This document shows positions 1 to 6,254 of a DNA stretch of 6,572 nt, one piece after another. The stretch's first letter is position 1, and each line of letters begins with the position of its first letter. Below the pieces are notes generated by a model, which was not told the DNA's origin, did no database searches, and saw only the letters and a list, made by a program, of their open reading frames with translations. Source of the DNA: a bacterium (GTDB lineage Bacteria > SM23-81 > DAOVCL01); the NCBI GenBank assembly GCA_029932675.1, contig JAOZPP010000099.1, positions 1 to 6,572 on the forward strand, read 5' to 3'. The position numbers and the translations under genes were made by a program.

Positions 1-215
1 TTAGGGGAATTTATGGAAGTTGCTGATTTGGGGAGGCCCTCCCAAACCTTTAGTCCCGGGAGGATAAACGGTGAAGAACCTAATAGGGAGGGACGGGTGC
101 TATTCGAGGGATTTGGAGGGATGAAATAGGGGGACATGAGGTAATTCCCTGTGCAAGGTTGCCTCACGCCCCCCGCCAACAACGATTGGTGAAACGGCAG
201 AGGTGTAGCTAAAGA

Positions 216-239
216 GGGAGATAGTGCTCATTAACTCCC
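216..239 (-). terminator. possible weak terminator after the ferredoxin gene
   Basis: Reading the minus strand about 19 nt past the ferredoxin stop, GGGAG (239-235) can pair with CTCCC (220-216) across a 14-nt loop, and TCTTT follows. The stem is only 5 bp and the U-tract is short. The position is right for a terminator, but the structure is weak and could be chance. Confidence 0.22.
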
Positions 240-257
240 AAAGCCAGAAGCCTCCTC

Positions 258-443
258 TTATTCCACCGTTATAGCGTCAGTAGGGCAATCTTCAGCCGCC
301 TGTTTGGCACACTCTTCGGCCTCCGGAGGGAGTGGATTTGCCTTCGGTTTGGCTACTTCCCCATCCATCTCGAATCCCTCGGGGCAATTAGTGACACACA
401 GTTCACAGCCAATACAGGCTTCTTCGTCAACACTTACCTTCAC
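258..443 (-). CDS. monocluster [4Fe-4S] ferredoxin
   Basis: A 61-residue low-potential electron carrier of the cytoplasm. From the chosen start, the CxxCxxC motif gives C10, C13 and C16, and C53 lies in a CPT motif near the C-terminus. These are the four expected cluster ligands. C20 (followed by Pro) and C45 sit where Thermotoga-type ferredoxins have a disulfide instead of a second cluster, so I infer one cluster rather than two. The protein is acidic and ends in AITVE, typical of the family. An upstream GTG (447-449) is only 2 nt from the AAAGGAGG Shine-Dalgarno site (452-459), whereas GTG 441-443 is 8 nt away and places the first cysteine at residue 10, as in the Thermotoga maritima protein, so I prefer it. 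The gene is monocistronic, with its own promoter at 477-505. Its redox partners cannot be told from the neighbours. Confidence 0.93.
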   Translation of the reverse strand: MKVSVDEEACIGCELCVTNCPEGFEMDGEVAKPKANPLPPEAEECAKQAAEDCPTDAITVE

Positions 444-476
444 TTTCACCTCCTCCTTTAGGTTTCAAATCGCTTC

Positions 477-505
477 AAAATAAGGCCTCCCGGGCTGGCT
501 GTCAA
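477..505 (-). promoter_or_regulatory. sigma70-type promoter of the ferredoxin gene
   Basis: On the minus strand a perfect -35 TTGACA (505-500) is followed by a 17-bp spacer and a -10 TATTTT (482-477), which matches the consensus at 4 of 6 positions. Transcription would start near 470, giving a leader of roughly 27 nt that contains the AAAGGAGG ribosome binding site. Spacing and placement both fit the ferredoxin gene. Confidence 0.65.
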
Positions 506-609
506 GAGGATTTAGCCATAGAGCAAAATTTTTATCCCCTTGAGATCCCACTACAGCCAAGCCATATATACACCTATAGGCTTTACTTTCACTCACTGAA
601 ACTTGCGAC

Positions 610-670
610 GGATCTTTCCACAGGATAAACACCCCTTTCGGGGTTTCATTGGAAGATCCTATTTATCCTG
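610..670 (-). other. interleaved inverted repeats, possible structured RNA or switch
   Basis: Two pairs of inverted repeats interlock. Pair A is GGATCTTTCCA (610-620) with TGGAAGATCC (650-659), 10 bp with one bulged base. Pair B is CAGGATAAA (621-629) with TTTATCCTG (662-670), 9 bp and perfect. In the middle is a third stem, ACCCC/GGGGT (631-635, 640-644), which read on the minus strand closes a GAAA tetraloop. Because the order is A, B, hairpin, A', B', the A and B helices would form a pseudoknot or be mutually exclusive alternatives. The GNRA-type loop appears only on the minus strand, so a minus-strand RNA is the better guess. It lies 30-90 nt past the small membrane protein gene and upstream of the ferredoxin promoter. 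The hairpin followed by GTTTAT may also serve as a weak terminator. Confidence 0.5.
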
Positions 671-699
671 CCCAAAAAGGGGTTCGCTGAAACCTTGAA

Positions 700-906
700 T
701 TAGGATTCTCCTTCCTCGGTTTCACGAGGCTTGCTTCTGGGCCTTGGTGGTCTAAAGATGAGCCTAATCCCAACAAGAACAAGGATGATTGGCCACCACT
801 TCCATACATCCCCAATGGGATAGCCAAAGTTGCGCAAAAGGAAGAGGACTCCGAGAACAACCAGTATAAGGCCCCAGAGGAACCTATCGTGGGAATGGGA
901 TGTCAT
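700..906 (-). CDS. small two-helix membrane protein, LiaI/LiaF-like (DUF5668-type)
   Basis: A 68-residue protein with a short polar N-terminus containing two histidines (residues 1-8), a first membrane helix at about 9-25, a short loop with RNFGYPIGDVWKWW (25-38), a second helix at about 38-51, and a basic then acidic tail (RPPRPRSKPR, then ETEEGES). The pattern WGLILVVLGVLFLLRN followed by WWPIILVLVGIRLI is typical of the LiaI/LiaF-type transmembrane region found in envelope-stress proteins and in many small orphan proteins. No cytoplasmic domain of full LiaF is present, so a role in envelope stress is inference only. The ATG start is preceded by AAAGGAGG three bases upstream. The gene lies 88 nt downstream of glnS on the same strand and may be cotranscribed with it, though no functional link is evident. 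Confidence 0.8.
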   Translation of the reverse strand: MTSHSHDRFLWGLILVVLGVLFLLRNFGYPIGDVWKWWPIILVLVGIRLIFRPPRPRSKPRETEEGES

Positions 907-917
907 AATCCTCCTTT

Positions 918-957
918 CTTAGGCTAAGGACCTTAAACTTCCGAGGAGAACAAGTTT
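918..957 (-). repeat. short inverted repeats in the glnS to membrane-protein gap
   Basis: The 88-nt gap holds two small inverted repeats: CTTAG-G-CTAAG (918-928), directly beside the ribosome binding site of the membrane-protein gene, and AAACTT/AAGTTT (935-940, 952-957) with an 11-nt loop. Neither is followed by a convincing U-tract, so I do not call a terminator for glnS. They may be operator-like or simply chance. Confidence 0.25.
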
Positions 958-994
958 CCGCCACTCGCTCCGCTGCGACGAAAAGGCCCATCGT

Positions 995-2695
995 TTAGAC
1001 ATTTTTCTGGCCCCTCTCGATCTTGGCCCAGGTGTCACGCAGGGGAACGGTTCGATTGAAGACAAGCCTTTCCTCGCTCGAGTCAACCGAGTCAACACAA
1101 AAATAACCTAACCTCTCAAACTGGTATCTGTTTCCTGGCGCTGCTCCCCTCAGACTTGGTTCCACCCGGCAGGAGGTCAAGACCTCCAATGAGTTTGGAT
1201 TCAAGTAAGTCTTAAAATCAGCGCCATCCTTCTCACCTACTGGGTTCGCCTTTACAAAAAGCCTATCATACAGCCGTACCTCCACCTCCAACGAGTGGGG
1301 GGCAGAGACCCAATGTAAAGTTCCCCTAACCTTACGCCCATCAGGACTCCACCCACCCTTGGATTGGGGGTCATAGGTGCAATGGAGCTCAACAACTTCG
1401 CCAGTCCTTTTATCCTTAACTACCCCCACACAAGTAATGTAGTAGGCATATCTAAGTCGCACCTCACGCCCAGGGGCGAGCCTGAACCACTTTGGGGGCG
1501 GGTCCTCCCGAAAGTCATCCCGTTCGATGTAGAGCACCTTGGAAAATGGAACCTTCCGCGTCCCCATCTCAGGGTCCTCCGGGTTATTTATCGCCTCTAA
1601 CTCCTCGACCTGGTCTTCCGGATAGTTATCTATTACCAGGCGGAGCGGACGCAACACAGCCATTACCCGGGGGGCCCGTCGGTTCAAATCCTCCCGCAGG
1701 CAATGCTCAAGCAAGGCGATATCCACCATACTGTCTGCCTTAGCGACCCCAATCCTTTCACAGAAGTTTCGAATTGATTCTGGCGTAAACCCCCGCCTCC
1801 GTAAGCCAGAAATCGTCGGCATACGGGGATCATCCCATCCACTCACATATCCCCCTTCCACCAACTCTAAAAGCCTCCGCTTACTCAACACAGTATAACT
1901 AAGATTAAGGCGAGCGAATTCGATCTGCCTGGGGTGATGGATGTCCAACTCATTTAGATACCAGTCATATAATGGGCGATGGTCTTCAAATTCAAGGGTG
2001 CAGATGGAGTGGGTGATTCCTTCAATGGAATCACATTGGCCGTGAGCAAAATCATAGGTCGGATAGATGCACCACTTCTCCCCAGTTCGGTGATGGGGAA
2101 CTTTGAGTATTCTGTACATAACTGGGTCACGAAGGTTCAAATTCCCAGATGCCATGTCAATTTTTGCCCGCAAAACGCGGGAACCATTGGGGAACTCCCC
2201 AGCACGCATTCGTTGGAATAGATCCAGGTTCTCCTCCACCGATCGATCACGATAGGGGCTGTTCCTTCCCGGCTCAGTTAACGTCCCTCTAGTCTCCCGG
2301 ATCTCATCAGCAGTTAAGTCACAGACATAGGCTTTCCCCTTTTTGATCAACTGCACGGCGTACTCATACAATTGCTCAAAGTAGTCCGATGCGTAGAAAA
2401 GCCGGTTGCCCCAATCGAACCCCAGCCAGCGGATGTCCTCTTTGATCGATTCCACATACTCGACTTGTTCCTTGCTTGGGTTCGTGTCGTCAAACCTCAG
2501 GTTGCAGAGACCTTTGTATTTAGCGGCAATACCGAAGTTTAGGCAGATGGATTTGGCATGGCCAATATGCAGGTAACCATTCGGTTCTGGAGGGAAACGG
2601 GTGTGAACCCGCCCACCATATCTGTTTGTTCTTAAATCCTCCTCAATGATATCTTCAATGAAGTTTGTGGGTTGGATGGAATCCTTTGTGGTCAT
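995..2695 (-). CDS. glnS: glutaminyl-tRNA synthetase
   Basis: Class I aminoacyl-tRNA synthetase that charges tRNA-Gln with glutamine using ATP, in the cytoplasm. The 566 residues compare well with about 554 for the E. coli enzyme. The Rossmann catalytic domain starts with [15 protein letters not shown] (residues 35-49, HIGH at 43-46), followed by RFDDTNP (67-73), characteristic of the GlnRS/GluRS family. The KMSKS equivalent is VLSKRR (269-274), the GlnRS-type variant (VMSKR in E. coli). YPTYDFAHG (211-219) and [12 protein letters not shown] (234-245) also favour GlnRS over GluRS. The C-terminal part from about 340 is the two-beta-barrel anticodon-binding region, as in bacterial and eukaryotic GlnRS. 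I see no YqeY-type or other appended domain. A GGGAG ribosome binding site lies about 9 nt before the ATG. Its presence implies direct glutaminylation rather than sole reliance on GatCAB amidation. The call is secure. Confidence 0.97.
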   Translation of the reverse strand: MTTKDSIQPTNFIEDIIEEDLRTNRYGGRVHTRFPPEPNGYLHIGHAKSICLNFGIAAKYKGLCNLRFDDTNPSKEQVEYVESIKEDIRWLGFDWGNRLFYASDYFEQLYEYAVQLIKKGKAYVCDLTADEIRETRGTLTEPGRNSPYRDRSVEENLDLFQRMRAGEFPNGSRVLRAKIDMASGNLNLRDPVMYRILKVPHHRTGEKWCIYPTYDFAHGQCDSIEGITHSICTLEFEDHRPLYDWYLNELDIHHPRQIEFARLNLSYTVLSKRRLLELVEGGYVSGWDDPRMPTISGLRRRGFTPESIRNFCERIGVAKADSMVDIALLEHCLREDLNRRAPRVMAVLRPLRLVIDNYPEDQVEELEAINNPEDPEMGTRKVPFSKVLYIERDDFREDPPPKWFRLAPGREVRLRYAYYITCVGVVKDKRTGEVVELHCTYDPQSKGGWSPDGRKVRGTLHWVSAPHSLEVEVRLYDRLFVKANPVGEKDGADFKTYLNPNSLEVLTSCRVEPSLRGAAPGNRYQFERLGYFCVDSVDSSEERLVFNRTVPLRDTWAKIERGQKNV

Positions 2696-2948
2696 CTAAC
2701 CAGTCTCCCTTCTGCTATGGACAGCACCTCAATTCAAATCACTCTTTCATCCCAAGGGGAAAGACCCCTATTCTAAGAAGCCCAATCCCTACCCGAAACC
2801 CAACGCTACTCAGCCACCAGGCGTTAATAGAACCAACCAAAACAAAGGGCTTACGGCCAAAAGTCTCATCGACTTATATCTCCCACCTGGAACGTGCAGG
2901 CAGGGTCTGAGAGAGAATCGGAATTTCTTATAATTCCAAAAGGTAGGG
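2696..2948. other. intergenic region between pncB and glnS, no supported gene
   Basis: These 253 bases should contain the glnS leader, or connect glnS to the pnc operon. I looked for a T-box leader (the AGGGTGG-type antiterminator bulge) on the minus strand and found none. A 6-bp inverted repeat GGAATT/AATTCC (2920-2925, 2932-2937) lies just after the pncB stop but has no U-tract. No clear -35/-10 pair for glnS stands out. Confidence 0.4.
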
Positions 2949-4037
2949 TTAACATCTAACCAACTCCAATCTGGGATTGGGGTTAAACTTCCTCCCCACT
3001 TTGGCACAGGGTTTGCCCTCTACTTGGACTATATCGGCAGTAAAATCTATCTTCTCTTTGAACAATGACGAACCTACTCCTACGGCATCAAAAGGCACTC
3101 CTATTTTGATGAACTCTTCTACTCTCTGCGCATTAAATCCCCCGGAGACTACTATCTTCACCCAGGAGAATCCTTCCGCATCAAGCCTCTTCCTCACCAA
3201 CCAGCAAAGCTCAGGGCAGACCCCAAGGGACTCCTCTCCTTCCGCGGTTACAGACTTATCTCGGAGCTCCTTAGCGGTATCCAACCTTACCCCCCAGAGC
3301 CTCTTACCCATTGCCCTGGCTACGGCTAAGGCGGTGTTCACACAGTCATTTTCAAAGTCCACCAACACTATCCGTTTAATTTTCTCAGGCATCTGACGAT
3401 CGAAGGCTAAGGCCGCCGCTACTGTATCCCCTCGATAAGCGGCTATTAAGCCATGGGGAATGGTGCCCAGGCCCTCTTCCCCCCACCAAGCTCCTTGCGC
3501 ATCGGTGGAAACTCCAGTTGCCCCAGCGACGAAAGCAGCATATCCATCAGTTGTCTGTACCCTATAATGGTCAAACCGGGCAGGAAAGAAGAGAACAGTC
3601 TTCCCTTTTGCGGCCTTAATGACCTTGCTTACAGCCGTAGCTACCGAGGTAGCACGGGCCATAACCCCCAAGTAGACAGTCTCTAAATGCGCAAATGTGC
3701 TATAATCCCCTTCAATGGTAAGAACCGTTTCCCAGGCCTTGATCCTATCCCCATCTCTCAACGCTTTGATAACCAACTCCTCCGACCTCTCTGCACAAAG
3801 GGTGAGGATGGCAATTGCTTCATCTATCCCACAGAGCACACCATCTCGGCGAGGGAAGACCTGCATAAGGACTCGAGGATGATGGTTATCTTTAATCAGA
3901 ACCTCCTTTGTGCGGAGGAAGTACTTGTCGCTATACCAACCGCTCTTTATTTTCTCTACAGGAAGGTTAAAAATATGAGGGGGGAGCCTTTGGCCCCTTT
4001 TCCACTTTGTCCCTCCCTTAGCCAATTTCGGCCCCAT
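2949..4037 (-). CDS. pncB: nicotinate phosphoribosyltransferase
   Basis: Converts nicotinate and PRPP to nicotinate mononucleotide, the committed step of the Preiss-Handler NAD salvage route. The 362-residue length fits the short archaeal/bacterial subgroup (Thermoplasma type) rather than the longer E. coli form of about 400 residues. Visible family motifs are KSGWYSDKYF (31-40), LETVYLG (118-124), RFDHYR (154-159), GTIPHGLIAA (191-200, whose His195 matches the position of the conserved active-site histidine motif), VDFEND (226-231), VRLDT (250-254), VSGGFN (297-302) and VGVGSS (319-324), the last two forming the phosphate-binding end of the type II PRTase barrel. The gene overlaps the end of pncA by 20 nt and has GGAG seven bases before its ATG, so the two are translationally coupled. 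Quinolinate phosphoribosyltransferase is a related fold, but the KSGxYSDKYF start and the nicotinamidase partner favour NAPRTase. Confidence 0.93.
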   Translation of the reverse strand: MGPKLAKGGTKWKRGQRLPPHIFNLPVEKIKSGWYSDKYFLRTKEVLIKDNHHPRVLMQVFPRRDGVLCGIDEAIAILTLCAERSEELVIKALRDGDRIKAWETVLTIEGDYSTFAHLETVYLGVMARATSVATAVSKVIKAAKGKTVLFFPARFDHYRVQTTDGYAAFVAGATGVSTDAQGAWWGEEGLGTIPHGLIAAYRGDTVAAALAFDRQMPEKIKRIVLVDFENDCVNTALAVARAMGKRLWGVRLDTAKELRDKSVTAEGEESLGVCPELCWLVRKRLDAEGFSWVKIVVSGGFNAQRVEEFIKIGVPFDAVGVGSSLFKEKIDFTADIVQVEGKPCAKVGRKFNPNPRLELVRC

Positions 4038-4536
4038 AGATCTTCTCCATCCTCTTCAGAGCGAAGCTATGGGCTTGGGGGTCGAAATCTGCCACCCCAT
4101 CCCGATATACCCTCACCCTATATCCCCTACTCCTCAACCCTCCTACGGTATCCATCACACAGATGGAGGTGCAGATCCCCACTACCTCCACCTCATCGAT
4201 TCGATTCCTCCTCAGGATACCGTCGAGATCAGTCTCATAAAACCCATTATATCTCTGCTTCCTGACCACGAGGTCCCCTTCAACTACCGGAAGCTCATCT
4301 ATGATCTCCGCTCCCTCTGTCCCCTCTACACAGTGAGGGGGAAAGAGCTCAAACTCCTCATCATCCCGGGGATGGGAGTCACAAAGAAAGATAACCAACT
4401 CCCCCCCTTTGCGAAACTCCTCTATCTTCCCTTGGATGAAAGGTATGATGCCCCTGGCCTCATCCCCGCAAAAGAGCTTTCCTGTAGGATGGAGGAAGTC
4501 CTTAAGCATATCGATGATAAGCAGTGCCTTATTCAT
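4018..4536 (-). CDS. pncA: nicotinamidase (isochorismatase-fold cysteine hydrolase)
   Basis: Hydrolyses nicotinamide to nicotinate and ammonia, supplying the adjacent PncB. Numbered from the preferred start (172 residues), the catalytic triad is D9 (in LLIIDMLKDF), K93 (in VVRKQRYNGF) and C126 (in GICTSICVMDT). The metal site is D53 and H55 (in CDSHPRD) with H68 (in FPPHCV). This arrangement separates nicotinamidases from other isochorismatase-like hydrolases, which lack the metal triad. The frame can extend to a TTG at 4564-4566, adding ten residues, but most nicotinamidases begin directly with the MxxALLxID strand. A GAGGAG motif lies directly before the ATG, and a promoter-like TTGACA overlaps the TTG region, so I choose 4536. 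The gene leads the pncA-pncB operon. Confidence 0.93.
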   Translation of the reverse strand: MNKALLIIDMLKDFLHPTGKLFCGDEARGIIPFIQGKIEEFRKGGELVIFLCDSHPRDDEEFELFPPHCVEGTEGAEIIDELPVVEGDLVVRKQRYNGFYETDLDGILRRNRIDEVEVVGICTSICVMDTVGGLRSRGYRVRVYRDGVADFDPQAHSFALKRMEKIYGAEIG

Positions 4537-4544
4537 CTCCTCTA

Positions 4545-4573
4545 AAACTATCCCAGAACCCTCCAAATGTCAA
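4545..4573 (-). promoter_or_regulatory. possible pncA promoter giving a near-leaderless mRNA
   Basis: On the minus strand a perfect TTGACA (4573-4568) is followed after 17 bp by TAGTTT (4550-4545), matching the -10 consensus at 3 of 6 positions. A 15-bp spacer would give GATAGT, 4 of 6. Transcription would start around 4538, at or just before the pncA ATG (4534-4536), leaving almost no leader. The -35 is strong and the -10 is weak, so this is tentative. Confidence 0.35.
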
Positions 4574-4853
4574 GGGAAATTCTATTTATCCCCTCCCCTA
4601 AAAAACTCCACGGAATAAGGCAACACTGCAAAGCGACAACCTCAGCGAAGAACCACACCAAAAACTATTATCAAACACCTGGATTACTCATAAACTGACG
4701 ACGAATTGGCATAACTTTTTTCAAACTAAGAAATTATGTCGCTGTAGGTGGGATAAAGACCTTCTTTGCCAGGCGACCTAAAAGGCTTTTCCAAATTGTA
4801 AAAGGTCAGCCATTGAGGTAAAGGTAGAAGTGTTATTCAATTCAAACTTTTTG
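4574..4853. other. divergent intergenic region, nothing further recognised
   Basis: About 280 bases between the leftward pnc operon and the rightward tRNA promoter. I found no ORF with a ribosome binding site, no tRNA or rRNA signature and no long repeat. A 6-bp inverted repeat GACCTT/AAGGTC (4758-4763, 4802-4807) is present but is probably chance. The stretch is AT-rich, as expected for a region with divergent promoters. Confidence 0.4.
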
Positions 4854-4882
4854 TTGACATAGTAAGTCAAAAACCTTATATT
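4854..4882 (+). promoter_or_regulatory. strong sigma70-type promoter of the tRNA-Ser pair
   Basis: A perfect -35 TTGACA (4854-4859), a 17-bp spacer and a -10 TATATT (4877-4882, 5 of 6) lie directly upstream of the first tRNA. The predicted start is near 4889-4890, only 3-4 nt before the mature tRNA 5' end, a usual arrangement for bacterial tRNA genes. It is the best promoter in the window and probably also feeds the downstream cassette by read-through. Confidence 0.8.
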
Positions 4883-4892
4883 TGCCCTGGCT

Positions 4893-4977
4893 GGAGGGTT
4901 AGCCTAACTGGTAAGGCAGCGGACTTGAAATCCGCCGTCCCTTAACGGACTTGGGGGTTCGAGTCCCTCACCCTCCG
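4893..4977 (+). tRNA. tRNA-Ser(UGA), CCA not encoded
   Basis: Acceptor stem GGAGGGT (4893-4899) pairs perfectly with ACCCTCC (4970-4976), with discriminator G4977. The anticodon stem GCGGA/TCCGC (4919-4923, 4931-4935) closes the loop CTTGAAA with anticodon TGA at 4926-4928, reading UCA-type serine codons. A long variable arm with stem GTCC/GGAC makes it a class II tRNA, as expected for serine. The T arm is GGGGG, TTCGAGT, CCCTC with one G-U pair. The bases after the discriminator are CTA rather than CCA, so the 3' end would need CCA-adding enzyme. Confidence 0.95.
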
Positions 4978-4990
4978 CTATGGGCGATTC

Positions 4991-5085
<95 letters not shown>

Positions 5086-5117
5086 CTTCAGGAAAAGTTA
5101 AAACTCTATCAGTTAAA

Positions 5118-5825
5118 ATGAGCAACAAGGGTAAAATCTATAAGAACGCTCCTCTTGTCGAGACGGTTTTTGAGATAAGATTCCCAGGGGAGCCAGCAAT
5201 CGAATGTAATAGGGACAAGTTCTATGATAGGGTCAGGAAGGTCTATTCAAAAGTTTTAGTCCCCAAATCATTCGAGAGTAAAGTGCAAGCTTTAGAGCCA
5301 TATAGATTCGAACGAGAGGATGGTACCATAGGAATTATGTTGGCTATCAATAAGATTGCAATATATTGCAGAAAATATATGGGTTTTAAACCATTTAAAG
5401 AAGAAACGATAAGGATACTCTCCATCTTTGGGGAGTTGTTTAAAGTGCAAAAACTTAACAGAACCGGATTACGCTATATAAATATCATACCCTTCACAAG
5501 GGAAAAGGATGTTATCCCTATAGAAAATTATTTGAATATTAAAATAGGGTTGCCGCAATCTATACCAACTAATTTCAAAAATCTAAACATAATATTTGTA
5601 TCCCAGACTGAAGGTGGCAGTATAACAACACGCATTGAACCAGCAATTTCACCGGATAAGACCCAGGAAGTTATCATTTTAGATTTCGATTATGCTAAAG
5701 AAGAAAATTTAACCTTTGGTTCAGTAGACAAATACCTTGATGAAAGCCACCAACATACGAAATATTTATTCGAGGAGCTAATAGCCGACTGTTACAAGAA
5801 GGTAATGCGCGGGGAGGTGATATAA
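5118..5825 (+). CDS. TIGR04255-family protein of unknown function
   Basis: A 235-residue soluble protein. I recognise the pattern of the sporadically distributed TIGR04255 family: the N-terminal NAPLVETVFEIRF (10-22), the central LNRTGLRYINIIPF (113-126), and a C-terminal helix with LDESHQHTKYLFEEL (207-221) ending KKVMRGE (227-233). The length is close to what I recall for the family (about 250). No enzyme motif, signal peptide or membrane segment is visible, and the biochemical role is unknown. The frame runs back into the tRNA (GTG 5055), but that start would translate the tRNA T arm, so ATG 5118 is chosen. No good Shine-Dalgarno site precedes it, only AGGAAAAG about 20 nt upstream. It overlaps the next gene by one base (TAATG), implying coupled translation. 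It is clearly AT-richer than the minus-strand genes, suggesting transfer. Confidence 0.8.
   Translation: MSNKGKIYKNAPLVETVFEIRFPGEPAIECNRDKFYDRVRKVYSKVLVPKSFESKVQALEPYRFEREDGTIGIMLAINKIAIYCRKYMGFKPFKEETIRILSIFGELFKVQKLNRTGLRYINIIPFTREKDVIPIENYLNIKIGLPQSIPTNFKNLNIIFVSQTEGGSITTRIEPAISPDKTQEVIILDFDYAKEENLTFGSVDKYLDESHQHTKYLFEELIADCYKKVMRGEVI
5808..5820 (+). promoter_or_regulatory. strong ribosome binding site inside the end of the TIGR04255 gene
   Basis: GGGGAGGTGA near the end of the upstream gene is an almost complete anti-16S match, about 4-5 nt before the ATG at 5825-5827. This strong site contrasts with the absence of one before the first gene of the cassette, suggesting the HicB-like product is made in larger amounts than the TIGR04255 protein. 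Confidence 0.7.
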
Positions 5826-6253
5826 TGAGTCCTTCATTAGTTGATAGCATTTATGACGATATAAAGGAACGAATGGCATATGTGCCTAAAAACTATATAG
5901 ATTCCAAAGTTAAAGAGGTGGAGACAGCCTCTGCTATTGATCCGCAACGGATTCTCAGCCACATTAAGAAGTATCAGCCAAGTCCCATCTGGAGAATCAA
6001 TGTAGAAACCAAAAAGTTTTATACTCCTAAACCCATAGGAGTGAGAATTTACCGTGATGAGGATTTATTTTTCGCTGAGAATGAAAACCTCGCCGTTTGC
6101 GGTACTGGGGACACCCCGGAAAGCGCCCTCCAAGATCTATGTCTCCATATTACACATTTTTTTGAGTATTACAGAAAAATTGACAGGAGTAAACTTACTG
6201 GTGAAGCTTTAAGGTTAAAAGCACTTTACGAGAACTTACTTATTGAGGAATAG
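5825..6253 (+). CDS. HicB-like protein, candidate antitoxin
   Basis: A 142-residue protein. Residues about 70-115 look like the partial RNase H-like HicB fold: the strand IGVRIYRDEDLFFAENENL, then GTGDTPESALQDL, the xGxTxEEAL turn and helix typical of HicB antitoxins and UPF0150 relatives. A helical stretch follows (116-142, including SKLTGEALRLKALYENLL). The first 60 residues are mostly helical-looking and are not part of a standard HicB. I see no C-terminal HTH or ribbon-helix-helix domain, which many HicB proteins use for autorepression. The gene is coupled to the TIGR04255 gene upstream (one-base overlap) and to the HicA-like gene downstream (one base between stop and ATG). The antitoxin role rests on the HicA-like neighbour and the weak HicB resemblance, so it is a family-level inference. 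Confidence 0.6.
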   Translation: MSPSLVDSIYDDIKERMAYVPKNYIDSKVKEVETASAIDPQRILSHIKKYQPSPIWRINVETKKFYTPKPIGVRIYRDEDLFFAENENLAVCGTGDTPESALQDLCLHITHFFEYYRKIDRSKLTGEALRLKALYENLLIEE

Positions 6254-6254
6254 G

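Noticed and set aside
27-46. Hairpin TTTGGGG/CCCTCCCAAA near the left end
   Set aside because: About 7 bp with no U-tract on either strand and no gene end nearby, so it cannot be assigned as a terminator.
1-137. Minus-strand frame open from ATG 137 to the window edge
   Set aside because: Its product is rich in Pro and Ser with no domain, the ribosome binding site is weak, and nothing in 1-257 looks coding. It contains only a short hairpin (27-46).
2739-2873. Minus-strand hydrophobic open frames between pncB and glnS: a 19-residue peptide from ATG 2869 and an overlapping frame of about 45 codons ending near 2739
   Set aside because: The longer frame has no start codon and the short one has no well-placed ribosome binding site. 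A frameshifted small membrane protein is possible, but no family is recognised.
2696-2948. T-box leader for glnS
   Set aside because: No T-box antiterminator motif or specifier-loop arrangement and no terminator next to the start codon could be found on the minus strand.
3687-4545. Long plus-strand open frames opposite pncB and pncA
   Set aside because: They lie antisense to two genes with complete catalytic motifs and give low-complexity products, so they are shadows.
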